NCBI RefSeq assembly: GCF_001458355.1
Contig: NZ_CYSA01000025.1
Location: 263,412-327,411 of the forward strand
Length of the DNA: 64,000 nt
Direction of reading: 5' to 3'
From: Thalassovita gelatinovora
GTDB taxonomy: Bacteria > Pseudomonadota > Alphaproteobacteria > Rhodobacterales > Rhodobacteraceae
The notes under the pieces were generated by a model, which did no database searches, was not told the origin of the DNA, and was given only the letters and a program-made list of their open reading frames with translations. Numbering within the stretch: position 1 is the stretch's first letter; every line of letters begins with the position of its first letter. Below, piece after piece: positions 9,172 to 18,760 of the stretch. Position numbers and translations under genes: made by a program.

Positions 9172-9200
9172 GTGCGACGTTTTCCGGCACTGGAAAAGCG

Positions 9201-9225
9201 GGCGAAACCTGGGTCAGGTTTCGCC
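9201..9225. terminator. Hairpin between convergent genes
   Basis: GGCGAAACCTG-GGT-CAGGTTTCGCC has perfect 11-bp arms and a 3-base loop. It lies between the ends of the AlkD-like gene and the convergent lipoprotein gene. No U-tract is present on either side, so termination efficiency is uncertain. Confidence 0.55.
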
Positions 9226-9234
9226 GCAAATGGC

Positions 9235-9684
9235 TTAGTCGAGATAGACTTCGATCTTGGGCAGCCCGGACAGGGGCGCATCCAGCAGCCGCATAGCGCC
9301 CAGCGACAACCGACTGCCCGCAGTGACCGGCCCTTCGATCGGAAGCAGTTCGACCTTGACTTCGCGGCCATTGGCCGGATAGCGCACGCGGCCCCTGCCC
9401 GGAGCCGAAATCAGCGGAGTTTCGATCCAGAACCCGTCCCGGGCCGGATCGCCCAGCGAAGCGACCGTCATCCCCAAAAGCCCGCCGCTGCCCGGCTGGG
9501 CCGACCCGGTATCGGGCAGAGATGCGATTTCGATTTCATCGGGGGCTGGCAAGGTTTCTTCGGTCGGTTGCGAGACAACCGGCGGCTTTGCCTGGCGTTG
9601 CCAAGGCGGTGTGCCGAGAAGCGGAACATCGGTACAGGCCGACAGGGCGAAAGCGGGAACAAGGGTAAGGACAAGCTTTTTCAT
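9235..9684 (-). CDS. Small predicted lipoprotein
   Basis: A 149-residue protein beginning [19 protein letters not shown], a signal peptide ending in the lipobox ALSAC, so it should be lipidated on the cysteine at about residue 17. The middle is proline-rich and low complexity ([17 protein letters not shown]). The C-terminal half ([19 protein letters not shown] ... [10 protein letters not shown]) looks like a small beta-rich domain. I do not recognise a function. It is transcribed alone, divergent from moaA with about 84 bp between the starts. Confidence 0.7.
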   Translation of the reverse strand: MKKLVLTLVPAFALSACTDVPLLGTPPWQRQAKPPVVSQPTEETLPAPDEIEIASLPDTGSAQPGSGGLLGMTVASLGDPARDGFWIETPLISAPGRGRVRYPANGREVKVELLPIEGPVTAGSRLSLGAMRLLDAPLSGLPKIEVYLD

Positions 9685-9768
9685 AGCGGCGAGGCTACGA
9701 CCTTTCGACCGGCCAATCAATCATATCCGCCCTTGCCGTGGCAGGTTTCCGCCCCTAGGTTCATCGCT

Positions 9769-10776
9769 ATGACAGCACCTCTTATAGACCCCTTTCAACG
9801 CGCCATCACCTATCTGCGCGTTTCCGTCACCGACCGGTGCGATTTCCGCTGTGTCTATTGCATGTCGGAAAACATGACCTTTTTGCCCAAAAAAGACCTG
9901 CTGACGTTGGAAGAACTGGACCGTATGTGTTCCAGCTTCATCCGTCTGGGGGTGGAAAAACTGCGGATCACCGGCGGCGAACCTTTGGTCCGGCGCGGAA
10001 TCATGACGTTTTTCAACGCCATGTCGCGGCATCTGGACAGTGGCGCATTGAAGGAATTGACCCTGACCACGAACGGGTCGCAGTTGGAAAAATTCGCCGG
10101 CGACCTGTGGGCGGCGGGGGTGCGGCGGGTGAATATCTCGCTCGATACGCTGGATGAGACGAAATTTGCCGAAATCACCCGCTGGGGCCGGTTGCCGCAG
10201 GTTTTGCGCGGGATCGATGCCGCCCAGAAGGTCGGCATGCGGGTCAAGCTCAACGCGGTCGCGTTGAAAGGCTTCAACGATGTCGAATTGTTCGATCTGG
10301 TGGATTGGTGCAAGGACCGCGATATCGACCTGACCTTTATCGAGGTCATGCCGATGGGCGATATCGGCAACGAAGACCGGTTGGATCAATATTGGCCGCT
10401 GAGCGATCTGCGGGCGCAATTGGCGGATCGGTTCACCCTGACCGATCTGGACGAAAGGTCGGGCGGTCCGGCGCGCTATGTCCGGTTGGAAGAAACCGGG
10501 CAAAAGATCGGGTTCATCACCCCGCTGACGCATAATTTCTGCGAAAGCTGTAACCGGGTGCGGCTGACCTGCACCGGTGAAATTTATACCTGTCTGGGAC
10601 AGGAAGGGATGCAGGACCTGCGCCCTGCCCTGCGCGATCATCCCGGCGACGATGCGCCGCTGGAACAGGCGATCCGGGCGGCCATCGGGTTGAAACCCAA
10701 GGGCCATGATTTCGATTATTCGCGTCAGGACGTGGCGGGCAAGATGTCCCGCCACATGAGCCACACCGGCGGATGA
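9769..10776 (+). CDS. moaA: GTP 3',8-cyclase
   Basis: A 335-residue radical-SAM enzyme for the first step of molybdenum cofactor synthesis, converting GTP to 3',8-cyclo-7,8-dihydro-GTP. The SAM-binding cluster is CDFRCVYC near residue 26 and the second 4Fe-4S cluster is formed by [20 protein letters not shown]. The C-terminal double glycine (SHTGG) needed for activity is present. I start it at [19 protein letters not shown] (9769), which agrees with the family N-terminus; a longer frame upstream runs through the lipoprotein promoter and is unlikely. Stop and next start overlap as ATGA. Confidence 0.96.
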   Translation: MTAPLIDPFQRAITYLRVSVTDRCDFRCVYCMSENMTFLPKKDLLTLEELDRMCSSFIRLGVEKLRITGGEPLVRRGIMTFFNAMSRHLDSGALKELTLTTNGSQLEKFAGDLWAAGVRRVNISLDTLDETKFAEITRWGRLPQVLRGIDAAQKVGMRVKLNAVALKGFNDVELFDLVDWCKDRDIDLTFIEVMPMGDIGNEDRLDQYWPLSDLRAQLADRFTLTDLDERSGGPARYVRLEETGQKIGFITPLTHNFCESCNRVRLTCTGEIYTCLGQEGMQDLRPALRDHPGDDAPLEQAIRAAIGLKPKGHDFDYSRQDVAGKMSRHMSHTGG

Positions 10777-12035
10777 CCCCGACCATGACCGGCCTGTTAC
10801 GGCTTTATCTGGGGCTGACCGCGCTGGCACCTTTTCTGCTGACCCGCGCGGCGCGACGGGCGCATGAAAAACAACAAGCTGCCCCTGATCGGTTCGTTGA
10901 ACGGTTGGGCAGGGCGACGGAGGCGCGACCCGAAGGGCGGTTGATCTGGGTGCATGCCGCATCGGTTGGTGAACTGCTGTCGGTGCTGCGGTTGGCCGAT
11001 GAACTGGCTGCTGATACCGAGGCGCGGGTGCTGTTCACCACCACCACCACCACGGCGGCGCAGTTGGCGGCGGAACGGATGCCGGAGGGGGCCATTCACC
11101 AATATCTACCGGTGGACACACCAAAGGCGGTCCAAGGTTTTTTGAACCATTGGGCCCCTGATCTGGCGCTGTTCGTCGAAGGCGACCTGTGGCCAAGGTT
11201 GATCCTGCGAACCAAGGCGCGCGGCATTCCGATGGCATTGATCAACACACGGGTTTCGAAAAGCCGCGCCAGAGCGGCGAAAACCAGCGCCGCGCTGCTG
11301 GGCCGGTTCGATCTGATCACCGCGCAGGATGCGGCAGCGGCGGAGCAATTGAGCGGCTTGGGCGTGGCGGCGGAGCGGCTGCATGTGCCCGGCGATCTGA
11401 AAGCCGCGTTGCCACCGCCGCCGGTGGATCGGGCGGCGCTGACCGCGCTGCAACTGGAAATCGGCGCCCGCCCGGTATGGATCGCGGCATCGACCCATGC
11501 CGGGGAAGATGCGGAGGTTCTGGCCGCGCATCGGGCCGCCTTGGTGCAGCGACCCGACCTGTTACTGATCCTGGTCCCGCGGCACCCGGAACGGGCGGCG
11601 GAAATTCTGGCGCTGCCGGGGCTGGCCGGGATGGCGGTGGCGCAACGATCGAAAGGCACGGCGATCACCGCCCGGACGCAGCTTTATCTGGCCGATAGTC
11701 TGGGCGAAATCGGCCTGTTTCTCAGCCTGTCGCCGGTGGTATTTCTGGGTGGATCGTTCGGGCCGCAAGGGGGGCATAATCCGTTTGAACCGGCGCACTT
11801 CGGGGCGGTGGTGCTGCATGGGCCCAAGGTGGTGAATTTCGCCGACAGTTACGCCGAAATGGCAGCAGCGGGCATTGCCCACGAGGTCGCGGACGGCGCG
11901 GATTTGGGCCGCGCGGTGTTGCAGTGGCTGAGCGCGCCGGACCGGGACGCGACGCAAAGCGCCGCCCGTGCCTTCATGGCGGGGAAAAGGGCCATTGCCG
12001 CAGAAACCCGCGCCTTGGTGCGCGGGTTGTTATAG
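10773..12035 (+). CDS. waaA: 3-deoxy-D-manno-octulosonic acid (Kdo) transferase
   Basis: A 420-residue GT30 glycosyltransferase that adds Kdo from CMP-Kdo to lipid A precursor at the inner membrane. An N-terminal hydrophobic anchor ([15 protein letters not shown]) is followed by [11 protein letters not shown], whose E67 corresponds to the catalytic base. [30 protein letters not shown] and [21 protein letters not shown] are diagnostic. It overlaps moaA by 4 bp although the pathways are unrelated, and is followed 69 bp later by a polysaccharide pyruvyl transferase. Confidence 0.93.
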   Translation: MTPTMTGLLRLYLGLTALAPFLLTRAARRAHEKQQAAPDRFVERLGRATEARPEGRLIWVHAASVGELLSVLRLADELAADTEARVLFTTTTTTAAQLAAERMPEGAIHQYLPVDTPKAVQGFLNHWAPDLALFVEGDLWPRLILRTKARGIPMALINTRVSKSRARAAKTSAALLGRFDLITAQDAAAAEQLSGLGVAAERLHVPGDLKAALPPPPVDRAALTALQLEIGARPVWIAASTHAGEDAEVLAAHRAALVQRPDLLLILVPRHPERAAEILALPGLAGMAVAQRSKGTAITARTQLYLADSLGEIGLFLSLSPVVFLGGSFGPQGGHNPFEPAHFGAVVLHGPKVVNFADSYAEMAAAGIAHEVADGADLGRAVLQWLSAPDRDATQSAARAFMAGKRAIAAETRALVRGLL

Positions 12036-12104
12036 CGCCGAAACCCACCCTTGCCGTTGACCGCACCGCCGCCTAGGGTCGCCGCGCAAACACCGGAGCC
12101 CAGC

Positions 12105-13103
12105 ATGATCAAAGCCGTTTTGATGAACGATACCGCGACGCGTTACCATCACGGCTGTGCCCGGGTGATGCGGTTGCTGGTGGCCGGGTTGCAGCGGCAG
12201 GGGGTCGAGGTGATCGCCCGCAGTGCCGCGCGCAACGATTGGGATCAGGACGAAGCGTTTCTGGCCGCGCTGGAGCGGGCCGATCTGATCGTGATCAATG
12301 GTGAAGGTACGCTGCACCATGGCAAGCCGGAGGGTGAAAAGCTGCTGAAAGTGGCGCTGCATCCGGCGCGTGGGCGCAGGCCTATCGCCCTGATCAACGC
12401 GCTGTATCAGGACAATCCGCTGGATTGGGCGCGCTATCTGACCGAAATCAATCTGATCGCGGCGCGTGACAGCGACAGCGCCAGATCGATGCAGCAGGCG
12501 ACGCAAAACGCTGTGCGCTGGCTGCCGGATCTGTCACTGTCCGCCCCGGCTGAGGTGGCGCCCCTGCCCCGCCACGGCGTGATCGTCGGCGATTCCGTTC
12601 GGTTCGAAAAACGCCGGGTGCTGGCGCGGGCGGCGCAGCGCCTGGCAGAGGCACGGTTCATTCCGACCAAGACGCTGCGCGGTCGGATCTGGACCCTGCC
12701 GGTGATTGGGCCATTGGCACGTGCGGGGCTTTATCGGCTTTATAACGGGGTGTTGCCGCTGCGCGGTCCCCAGTTTGAAATGGCCCCGAACGAGGCTGCC
12801 TATCTGCGCGATATCGCGGCGGCCGAGCTGCATATCACCGGACGGTTCCACGCGGTGTGCCTGTCGATGTTGGTGGAAACGCCGTTTCTGGCGCTAAGTT
12901 CAAACGCGTCGAAGATCGAACGCTTGCTGCGCGATGCCGGGATGGACGCATCGCGGATCGTGGGCGAGGAGGCGTTGGAAACGCCGCCATCCGCAATGCC
13001 CTATTCGGACGAAGAATTGCGCCTGATCCGCGCGTTCTGCGCCAAAGCACAGAACGACGCCGACCAGTTGTTCAAGGATATTGCCGCCTTGGCGCAAGGC
13101 TAG
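12105..13103 (+). CDS. Polysaccharide pyruvyl transferase family protein
   Basis: A 332-residue protein with the features of the PS_pyruv_trans family: an N-terminal Rossmann segment (MNDTATRYHHGCARVMRLL), DLIVINGEGTLHHGKP in the middle, and the C-terminal LHITGRFHAVCLSMLVETPFLAL, whose GRFH motif is conserved. These enzymes transfer pyruvate from PEP to sugar hydroxyls as ketals on exopolysaccharide or cell-wall polymers. GGAG lies 7-8 bases before the ATG at 12105. Its place right after Kdo transferase suggests an envelope glycan acceptor, which is inference. It converges with an M20 hydrolase gene 19 bp away. Confidence 0.8.
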   Translation: MIKAVLMNDTATRYHHGCARVMRLLVAGLQRQGVEVIARSAARNDWDQDEAFLAALERADLIVINGEGTLHHGKPEGEKLLKVALHPARGRRPIALINALYQDNPLDWARYLTEINLIAARDSDSARSMQQATQNAVRWLPDLSLSAPAEVAPLPRHGVIVGDSVRFEKRRVLARAAQRLAEARFIPTKTLRGRIWTLPVIGPLARAGLYRLYNGVLPLRGPQFEMAPNEAAYLRDIAAAELHITGRFHAVCLSMLVETPFLALSSNASKIERLLRDAGMDASRIVGEEALETPPSAMPYSDEELRLIRAFCAKAQNDADQLFKDIAALAQG

Positions 13104-13122
13104 GACAAGGCCGGGGCCGAAT

Positions 13123-14286
13123 TCAGGCCGCAGGCATCCGTTTTTCCACCACTTCGGCCCACCAGCTGCATCCCGCCGGGATCGCTTCGTCGTTGAAGTT
13201 GTATTCGGGGTGATGCACCATCGCGGTGTCGCCATTGCCGACGAGGATATAGGCGCCGGGGCGTTCTTCCAGCATGAAGGCGAAATCTTCGCCGCCCATC
13301 ACCAAAGGCGCTTCATCGCAGCTGCCGCTGATCGACCGGGCCACGTCAGCTGCGAAATCGGTCTGTTCCTCGGCGTTCATCATCACCGGGTAATTGCGGT
13401 GATAATCCAGTTTGGCGGTGCCCCCGAATGTGGCCGCGACGCCGTTGCAGATCTCACCGATCCGCTTTTCCGCCAGATCGCGCATTTCCGGACTCATCGT
13501 GCGCACGGTGCCTTTCAGCATCACCCGCTGCGGGATCACGTTGAACGCCTTGGACGAGGTTTCGAACGAGGTGACCGAAACCACCACCTGATCGACCGGA
13601 TCGGCGTTGCGGCTGGCGATGGTTTGCAGCGACAGCACCGCTTGCGACGCCATCACCGTGGTATCGACGGTTTCATGTGGTTTGGCCGCATGGCCGCCGA
13701 CGCCTTCGAATTCGATTTCGAACACGTCGGTGGCGGCGAAAAACGCACCGGGACGAATAGAAAAGCTGCCCACGGGGTGACCGGGCCAGTTGTGCATGCC
13801 GTAGACTTCCTGAATGCCCCAGCGGTCCATCAATCCGTCGTCGCACATCGCCTTGCCCCCGGCACCGCCTTCTTCGGCGGGTTGGAAGATGACCACCACG
13901 GTGCCGTCGAAATTGCGCGTCTCGGACAGGTATTTCGCCGCCCCCAGCAGCATCGCGGTGTGGCCGTCATGGCCGCAGGCATGCATCGCATTAGGGGTCT
14001 TGGAGGCATAGTCCAGCCCGGTCTGCTCATGGATCGGCAGCGCGTCCATATCGGCGCGCAATCCGATGACCTTGCCCGAACCGGTTTCCTTGCCCTTGAT
14101 CACGCCGACGACACCGGTTTGGCCGATGCCAGTCACGACTTCGTCACAGCCGAATTCTTTCAGCTTGTCGGCAACGATGGCGCTGGTGCGGTGGGTGTCA
14201 TAGAGGATTTCCGGGTTTTCGTGCAGGTCACGACGCCAGACGGTAATTTCATCCTGCAATTCTGCAAAGCGGTTCTTAACGGGCAT
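13123..14286 (-). CDS. M20-family amidohydrolase (hippurate hydrolase-like), copy 1
   Basis: A 387-residue M20D metallopeptidase. Metal-binding signatures are HACGHDGHTAMLLGAAKYL, PAEEGGAGGKAMCDDG and MGGEDFAFML. Such enzymes hydrolyse N-acyl amino acids, hippurate-like amides or IAA conjugates in the cytoplasm. It is closely related to the adjacent upstream copy (both start MP-KN-FAE-Q-EIT-WR), so the pair arose by tandem duplication. The start at 14284-14286 has AAGGA upstream. Last gene of a minus-strand operon headed by a peptide-type ABC ATPase, which points to imported acyl-amino acids or dipeptides as substrates. Confidence 0.88.
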   Translation of the reverse strand: MPVKNRFAELQDEITVWRRDLHENPEILYDTHRTSAIVADKLKEFGCDEVVTGIGQTGVVGVIKGKETGSGKVIGLRADMDALPIHEQTGLDYASKTPNAMHACGHDGHTAMLLGAAKYLSETRNFDGTVVVIFQPAEEGGAGGKAMCDDGLMDRWGIQEVYGMHNWPGHPVGSFSIRPGAFFAATDVFEIEFEGVGGHAAKPHETVDTTVMASQAVLSLQTIASRNADPVDQVVVSVTSFETSSKAFNVIPQRVMLKGTVRTMSPEMRDLAEKRIGEICNGVAATFGGTAKLDYHRNYPVMMNAEEQTDFAADVARSISGSCDEAPLVMGGEDFAFMLEERPGAYILVGNGDTAMVHHPEYNFNDEAIPAGCSWWAEVVEKRMPAA

Positions 14287-14300
14287 AGGGGTGGTCCTTG

Positions 14301-15461
14301 TTATCCGCGCGGCATGCGTCGTTCGATCAGTTCCGCGAAGAAACTGCATCCCAACGGGATCGCCGCGTCGTTGAAATCATATGCGGGGTGGTGGCACATC
14401 GGAGTGTCGCCATTGCCAAGGAAGATATAGGCGCCGGGGCGGGATTCCAACATGTAGGAAAAATCTTCTGCCGGCATGATTGGCGGGGTATCGGTATCGA
14501 CCTTATCGGTGACCGCCTGTGCCGCTTCTATCGCATAACGGGTCTGTTCATCCGCGTTCACCGTGGGCGGATAGCCGCGTTTGTACGTCACTTTCGCGGT
14601 TGCGCCATAGGCGGCGGCGGTGGCTTCGGCGACGGCGGTCAGCCGGTCTTCGATCAGATCGCGCACATCGTTGTCGAAACAGCGCACTGTGCCGCGCAAT
14701 TTCGCGGTTTGCGGGATCACGTTCTGGGTGTCGCTTTCGGTCAGGAAAGTGGCCACGGTCAGCACCGCGTGTTGCACCGGATCGACATTGCGCGACACGA
14801 TGGAATTGAGCGCCACCACAACATGGCTGGCCGCCAGCGTGGTATCGACAGATTCGTGCGGTATGGCGGCATGGCCGCCCTTGCCGGTCACGATGATGTC
14901 GAATTCATCCGCCGACGCCATCAACGGCCCGGACCGGATGGCGAATTCCCCCACCGGCACGCCGGGCATGTTGTGCAATCCGTAAACTTCCTGCACGTTC
15001 CAGCGATCCATCGCGCCGTCTTCGACCATTTTCAGGCCGCCCCCGCCGCCTTCTTCGGCGGGTTGGAACAGCAGCACCACGGTGCCGTCAAAATTGCGCG
15101 TTTCGGTCAGGTATTTCGCCGCCCCCAGCAGCATCGCGGTATGACCGTCATGGCCGCAGGCATGGGCCGCGCCGGGGATCTTGGAGGCATATTCGACGCC
15201 GCTGGCTTCGTGCATCGGCAGCGCATCCATATCGGCGCGCAGCGCGATGACCCGGTCGGACTTGCCCGCCTTGATCACCCCGACAACGCCGGTGATGCCG
15301 ATACCTTCGACCACTTCATCGCAGCCGAAGGCGCGCAGCTTGTCGGCGACCACCCCGGCGGTGCGGTGGACATCGAACAGGATTTCGGGATGTTCGTGGA
15401 AATCATGCCGCCAAGCGGTGATTTCCCCCTGCATTTCGGCGAAACTGTTCTTGATCGGCAT
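14301..15461 (-). CDS. M20-family amidohydrolase (hippurate hydrolase-like), copy 2
   Basis: A 386-residue paralogue of the preceding protein with the same metal-site motifs: HACGHDGHTAMLLGAAKYL, PAEEGGGGGLKMVEDG and MPAEDFSYML. The MPAED here against MGGED in the other copy lies next to the third metal ligand and could alter specificity. It is 14 bp upstream of copy 1 and 10 bp downstream of the ArgE-like gene. Keeping both copies intact suggests distinct acyl or amino-acid preferences. No frameshifts are seen. Confidence 0.88.
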   Translation of the reverse strand: MPIKNSFAEMQGEITAWRHDFHEHPEILFDVHRTAGVVADKLRAFGCDEVVEGIGITGVVGVIKAGKSDRVIALRADMDALPMHEASGVEYASKIPGAAHACGHDGHTAMLLGAAKYLTETRNFDGTVVLLFQPAEEGGGGGLKMVEDGAMDRWNVQEVYGLHNMPGVPVGEFAIRSGPLMASADEFDIIVTGKGGHAAIPHESVDTTLAASHVVVALNSIVSRNVDPVQHAVLTVATFLTESDTQNVIPQTAKLRGTVRCFDNDVRDLIEDRLTAVAEATAAAYGATAKVTYKRGYPPTVNADEQTRYAIEAAQAVTDKVDTDTPPIMPAEDFSYMLESRPGAYIFLGNGDTPMCHHPAYDFNDAAIPLGCSFFAELIERRMPRG

Positions 15462-15471
15462 TGTCGCCCCC

Positions 15472-16629
15472 TTAGAGCCTATCGAGCAGGCGTTTCATGA
15501 AATCATGCCCGGCATTGAATTGCGCCACGGTGATAAATTCATCGGGCTGGTGCGCCTGTTCGATATTGCCCGGCCCGCAGACCACCGCAGAATAGCCACC
15601 GGTCTGAAAATGCCCCGCTTCGGTGCCATAGCTGACCACGTGGTTTTCGTTGTCGCCAGAAATCGCACGCACCAAGGCTTCGGCGTCACCCTGATTTTCC
15701 GGGGTCAGCCCCGGCAGGCTGAATTTTTCGCTGATCTCGATCCGGGTTTCGGGCACGACCGCCTGCATTTCGGCTTCGATCTCGGCAACTTTGGCCATGA
15801 ACAATTCGCGCCACATGTCCGGGTCTTCATCCGGCAGAATGCGAAAATCGAAGCCGAATTCGCAATCCTTGGCAGTGATGTTATGGGCCGTACCACCGGA
15901 AATCTGGCCAACATGGACGGTGGTCCAGGGCGGTTCGAACAACGCGCCAACCTCGGACGGGTCCCGCGCCATGTTATCGGCGTTGATCTTGTTCGCCCAG
16001 TCGATCAGCTTGGCGCCGTACATGATCGCATTGACCCCGGTATGCATCAGCGAGCTGTGGACTTCAAACCCGTGCATATGGACCTGAAAGGCGCGGCCGC
16101 CCTTGTGGGCGCTGACCGCTTTCATCATCGACGGTTCGCCGACGATCACCGCAGAGGCTTGCGGCAGCGTTTCGAGCATTCGTTCGATCAGCGGCGGCGC
16201 ACCGGTGCAGCCGATTTCTTCGTCAAAGCTGAGCGCAAGTTGCAAGGGACGCGAGACGCCACGATGATGCGCTTCGACCAATGCCCAGATTGCCAGCGCA
16301 TCAAAGCCTTTCATATCGCAACAGCCGCGACCGAAATATTTGCCGTCGCGTTCCACCACGGTGAAGGGATCGGCGGCCCAGGGTTGGCCATCCACCGGCA
16401 CCACGTCGGTATGACCGGACAGGACCACACCGCCAGCAACGCCGGGGCCGACATGGGCGAAGATCGCGGCCTTGTCGTTGGTTTCGTTATAGTAGCGATG
16501 GGCGGTGATGCCGTGGCTTTTCAGGTAATCGTCGACCCAGTCGATCAGCGGCAGGTTGGTGTCACGGCTGACGGTGGGGAACGCCACCAGGCGTTCCATG
16601 ATTTCATAAGGCGATAATCGCGCTGGCAT
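15472..16629 (-). CDS. argE: Acetylornithine deacetylase / M20 N-acyl-amino-acid deacylase
   Basis: A 385-residue ArgE-type M20A hydrolase. Visible are SGHTDVVPVDG (first metal ligand region), GRGCCDMKG (bridging aspartate), SFDEEIGCTGA (catalytic and metal glutamates) and SYGTEAGHFQ near the C-terminus. ArgE removes acetyl from N2-acetylornithine. Its location between a peptide-ABC ATPase and two hippurate-hydrolase-like genes suggests that here it may work on imported N-acyl amino acids rather than, or as well as, arginine biosynthesis. It lies 7 bp after the ABC gene. The family call is firm, the physiological substrate is not. Confidence 0.85.
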   Translation of the reverse strand: MPARLSPYEIMERLVAFPTVSRDTNLPLIDWVDDYLKSHGITAHRYYNETNDKAAIFAHVGPGVAGGVVLSGHTDVVPVDGQPWAADPFTVVERDGKYFGRGCCDMKGFDALAIWALVEAHHRGVSRPLQLALSFDEEIGCTGAPPLIERMLETLPQASAVIVGEPSMMKAVSAHKGGRAFQVHMHGFEVHSSLMHTGVNAIMYGAKLIDWANKINADNMARDPSEVGALFEPPWTTVHVGQISGGTAHNITAKDCEFGFDFRILPDEDPDMWRELFMAKVAEIEAEMQAVVPETRIEISEKFSLPGLTPENQGDAEALVRAISGDNENHVVSYGTEAGHFQTGGYSAVVCGPGNIEQAHQPDEFITVAQFNAGHDFMKRLLDRL

Positions 16630-16636
16630 TGGGACC

Positions 16637-18466
16637 TCAATATCCGCTGTCTGTGGTCAGGATGAAATGACCGGGGGTGACTTCACGATATTCCGACGGG
16701 GCGGCTTCGTATCCGATCGGATGAATCGGCGACGGGATCGGTTTGAAGTTCAGGTCGCGTTCGGATTTGCGACGGCGCGGATCGGCCACCGGAACCGCTT
16801 TCATCAGCGCCTGAGTATAGGGGTGTTGCGGGTTTTCGAACACGGCCTGACGCGGCCCCATTTCGACGATCCGGCCCAGATACATCACACCGACATCGTG
16901 GCTGACCCGTTCGACCACTGCCATGTCATGGCTGATGAACAGGAAGCTGAGGCCAAGATCGGCCTGCAATTCCATCATCAGGTTCAGCACCTGCGCCTGC
17001 ACCGACACGTCGAGCGCGGAAACCGCTTCGTCGGCGATGATCAGTTTCGGGTTGAGCGCCAGCGCCCGGGCGATGGCGACGCGCTGCCGCTGACCGCCCG
17101 ACAATTCATGCGGATAGCGGCGCATGAAGCTGCGCGGCAATTCAACCCGGTCGAACAGCATCGCGATACGGTCTTCGCGTTCGCTGCCTGAATGGGTGCC
17201 GAAGTTTTTCATCGGTTCGGCCACCGCCGCGCCCAGCTGCATCTGCGGATTGAGCGAGGCGAAGGGATCTTGGAAAATCATCTGCATGTCGCGTCGCGCG
17301 TCGCGCAGCGCGGAATGATCCAACGCCATGATATCGGTGCCATCCAGATCGATCTGCCCTGACAGCGGTTCAACCAAGCGCAGGATCGACCGGCCAGCGG
17401 TGGATTTGCCGCAGCCGGATTCGCCCACCAAGGACAAGGTGCGGCCCTTGTTGAGGGTAAAAGACAGGTCTTCGACCGCGTGAACATTGGCGATGGTGCG
17501 GCGGAAAAACCCGCCCTTGACCGGGAACCGGGTGATCAGGTTCTTGACCTTGAGCAACGGTTCATCGGTGCCGGGGATCGGTTTGACCTCGCCCAGATCG
17601 CTGCCCAGCAGTTTCATCGGTTCGGGCAAGGGTCTGCCGGTCATTTCGCCCAGTTTAGGCACTGCGGCCAGCAGCGCCTTGGTATAGTCATGCTGCGGGT
17701 TTTCGAAAATCTGTTCGACGGTGCCTTCTTCGACCTTGTTGCCGCGGAACATGACCACGACGCGGTCGGCCATCTGCGCCACCACTGCCATGTCATGGGT
17801 GATGAACATCACCGCGGTGCCGGTTTCGCGTTTCAACCGGTCCATCAGCGCCAGGATTTCAGCCTGAATCGTCACGTCCAGCGCGGTTGTCGGTTCGTCG
17901 GCGATCAACAACCGGGGTTCGCAGGCCAGCGCCATGGCGATCACCACCCGTTGCCGCATCCCCCCCGACAATTCATGCGGATATTGCTTCAACCGCCGTT
18001 CCGGTTCCGGGATGCGCACCTGTTTGAGCAGGTCCAGCGCCCGCGCCGCGGCTTCGTTTCGGGACAGGCCCATATGCAGCCGCAAACCTTCGGTCAGTTG
18101 GCGTCCGACGGTGAACACCGGGTTGAGCGCGGTCATCGGTTCTTGAAAGATCATGCCGATTTCATTGCCGCGAATGGTGCGCATCAGATCCTGATCGGTT
18201 TGAGCAAGATCGATTTCCTCGCCGTCCTTGCGATCAAAAATCAGGCGCCCGCCTGCAATTTCGCCGCCGCCGAATTCCACCAGTCGCATCAGCGACAGGC
18301 TTGAGACCGATTTGCCCGACCCCGATTCGCCCACGATGCACACGGTTTCGCCGGGATTCACGCTGAACGAAACATCTTCGACCCCGACGACCGGGCCATC
18401 TTTTGTTTGGAATTCAACACGCAGATTTTCGATTCGAGCGATCGGTTGATCCAGCATCGCGTTCAT
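16637..18466 (-). CDS. Peptide ABC transporter, fused double ATP-binding protein (DppD-DppF type)
   Basis: A 609-residue protein containing two complete ABC ATPase domains, equivalent to DppD and DppF fused as in GsiA. Domain 1 has Walker A GESGSGKS, signature LSGGMRQR and Walker B LLIADEPTTALD. Domain 2 has GESGCGKST, LSGGQRQR and LIIADEAVSALD. Oligopeptide-type C-terminal extensions follow each. It should energise the two permeases encoded divergently at 20.6-22.5 kb. The first ATG (18466) has little Shine-Dalgarno sequence; the in-frame ATG at 18457 has AGGA about 8 bases upstream and may be the real start. It heads the operon with three M20 hydrolases. Confidence 0.93.
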   Translation of the reverse strand: MNAMLDQPIARIENLRVEFQTKDGPVVGVEDVSFSVNPGETVCIVGESGSGKSVSSLSLMRLVEFGGGEIAGGRLIFDRKDGEEIDLAQTDQDLMRTIRGNEIGMIFQEPMTALNPVFTVGRQLTEGLRLHMGLSRNEAAARALDLLKQVRIPEPERRLKQYPHELSGGMRQRVVIAMALACEPRLLIADEPTTALDVTIQAEILALMDRLKRETGTAVMFITHDMAVVAQMADRVVVMFRGNKVEEGTVEQIFENPQHDYTKALLAAVPKLGEMTGRPLPEPMKLLGSDLGEVKPIPGTDEPLLKVKNLITRFPVKGGFFRRTIANVHAVEDLSFTLNKGRTLSLVGESGCGKSTAGRSILRLVEPLSGQIDLDGTDIMALDHSALRDARRDMQMIFQDPFASLNPQMQLGAAVAEPMKNFGTHSGSEREDRIAMLFDRVELPRSFMRRYPHELSGGQRQRVAIARALALNPKLIIADEAVSALDVSVQAQVLNLMMELQADLGLSFLFISHDMAVVERVSHDVGVMYLGRIVEMGPRQAVFENPQHPYTQALMKAVPVADPRRRKSERDLNFKPIPSPIHPIGYEAAPSEYREVTPGHFILTTDSGY

Positions 18467-18760
18467 CCTGTTTTTATTCGGCTGCCATCCACCGACGCTA
18501 CAGACAGGTCGGACCCAGTGTCAAACCCGTAACATTACTGCCTTCGGGTCAGGTTGCTGGCCCCTTGCTTTTTTTGATCAATCGGTTTGAGATGCCACCA
18601 GTCGCGAACGGGCTGGGGACACAATTTCCAATAAAAACATATGGGAATCATGTTTCCAACCAACTTTCGCAGACAGAATCAAAATGGCCTTCGAGGCGGC
18701 CTTGGTCGCCACAACGAAGGAAAACGAGGCACATATGCTGTGTCCAACAAGGAGAGAAGT
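18467..18760. promoter_or_regulatory. Divergent promoter region of the peptide island
   Basis: This 294-bp intergenic region must drive both the ATPase/M20 operon (minus) and the binding protein/permease operon (plus). A 14-bp near-palindrome, GGAATCATGTTTCC (18644-18657, 12 of 14 symmetric), is the best operator candidate. Its distance from either promoter is unknown because no convincing -35/-10 pair is obvious. Confidence 0.4.

Noticed and set aside
13123..15461. Possible recent duplication with pseudogenisation of one M20 copy
   Set aside because: Both copies are full length with all metal-site motifs and clearly diverged in sequence, so both appear functional.
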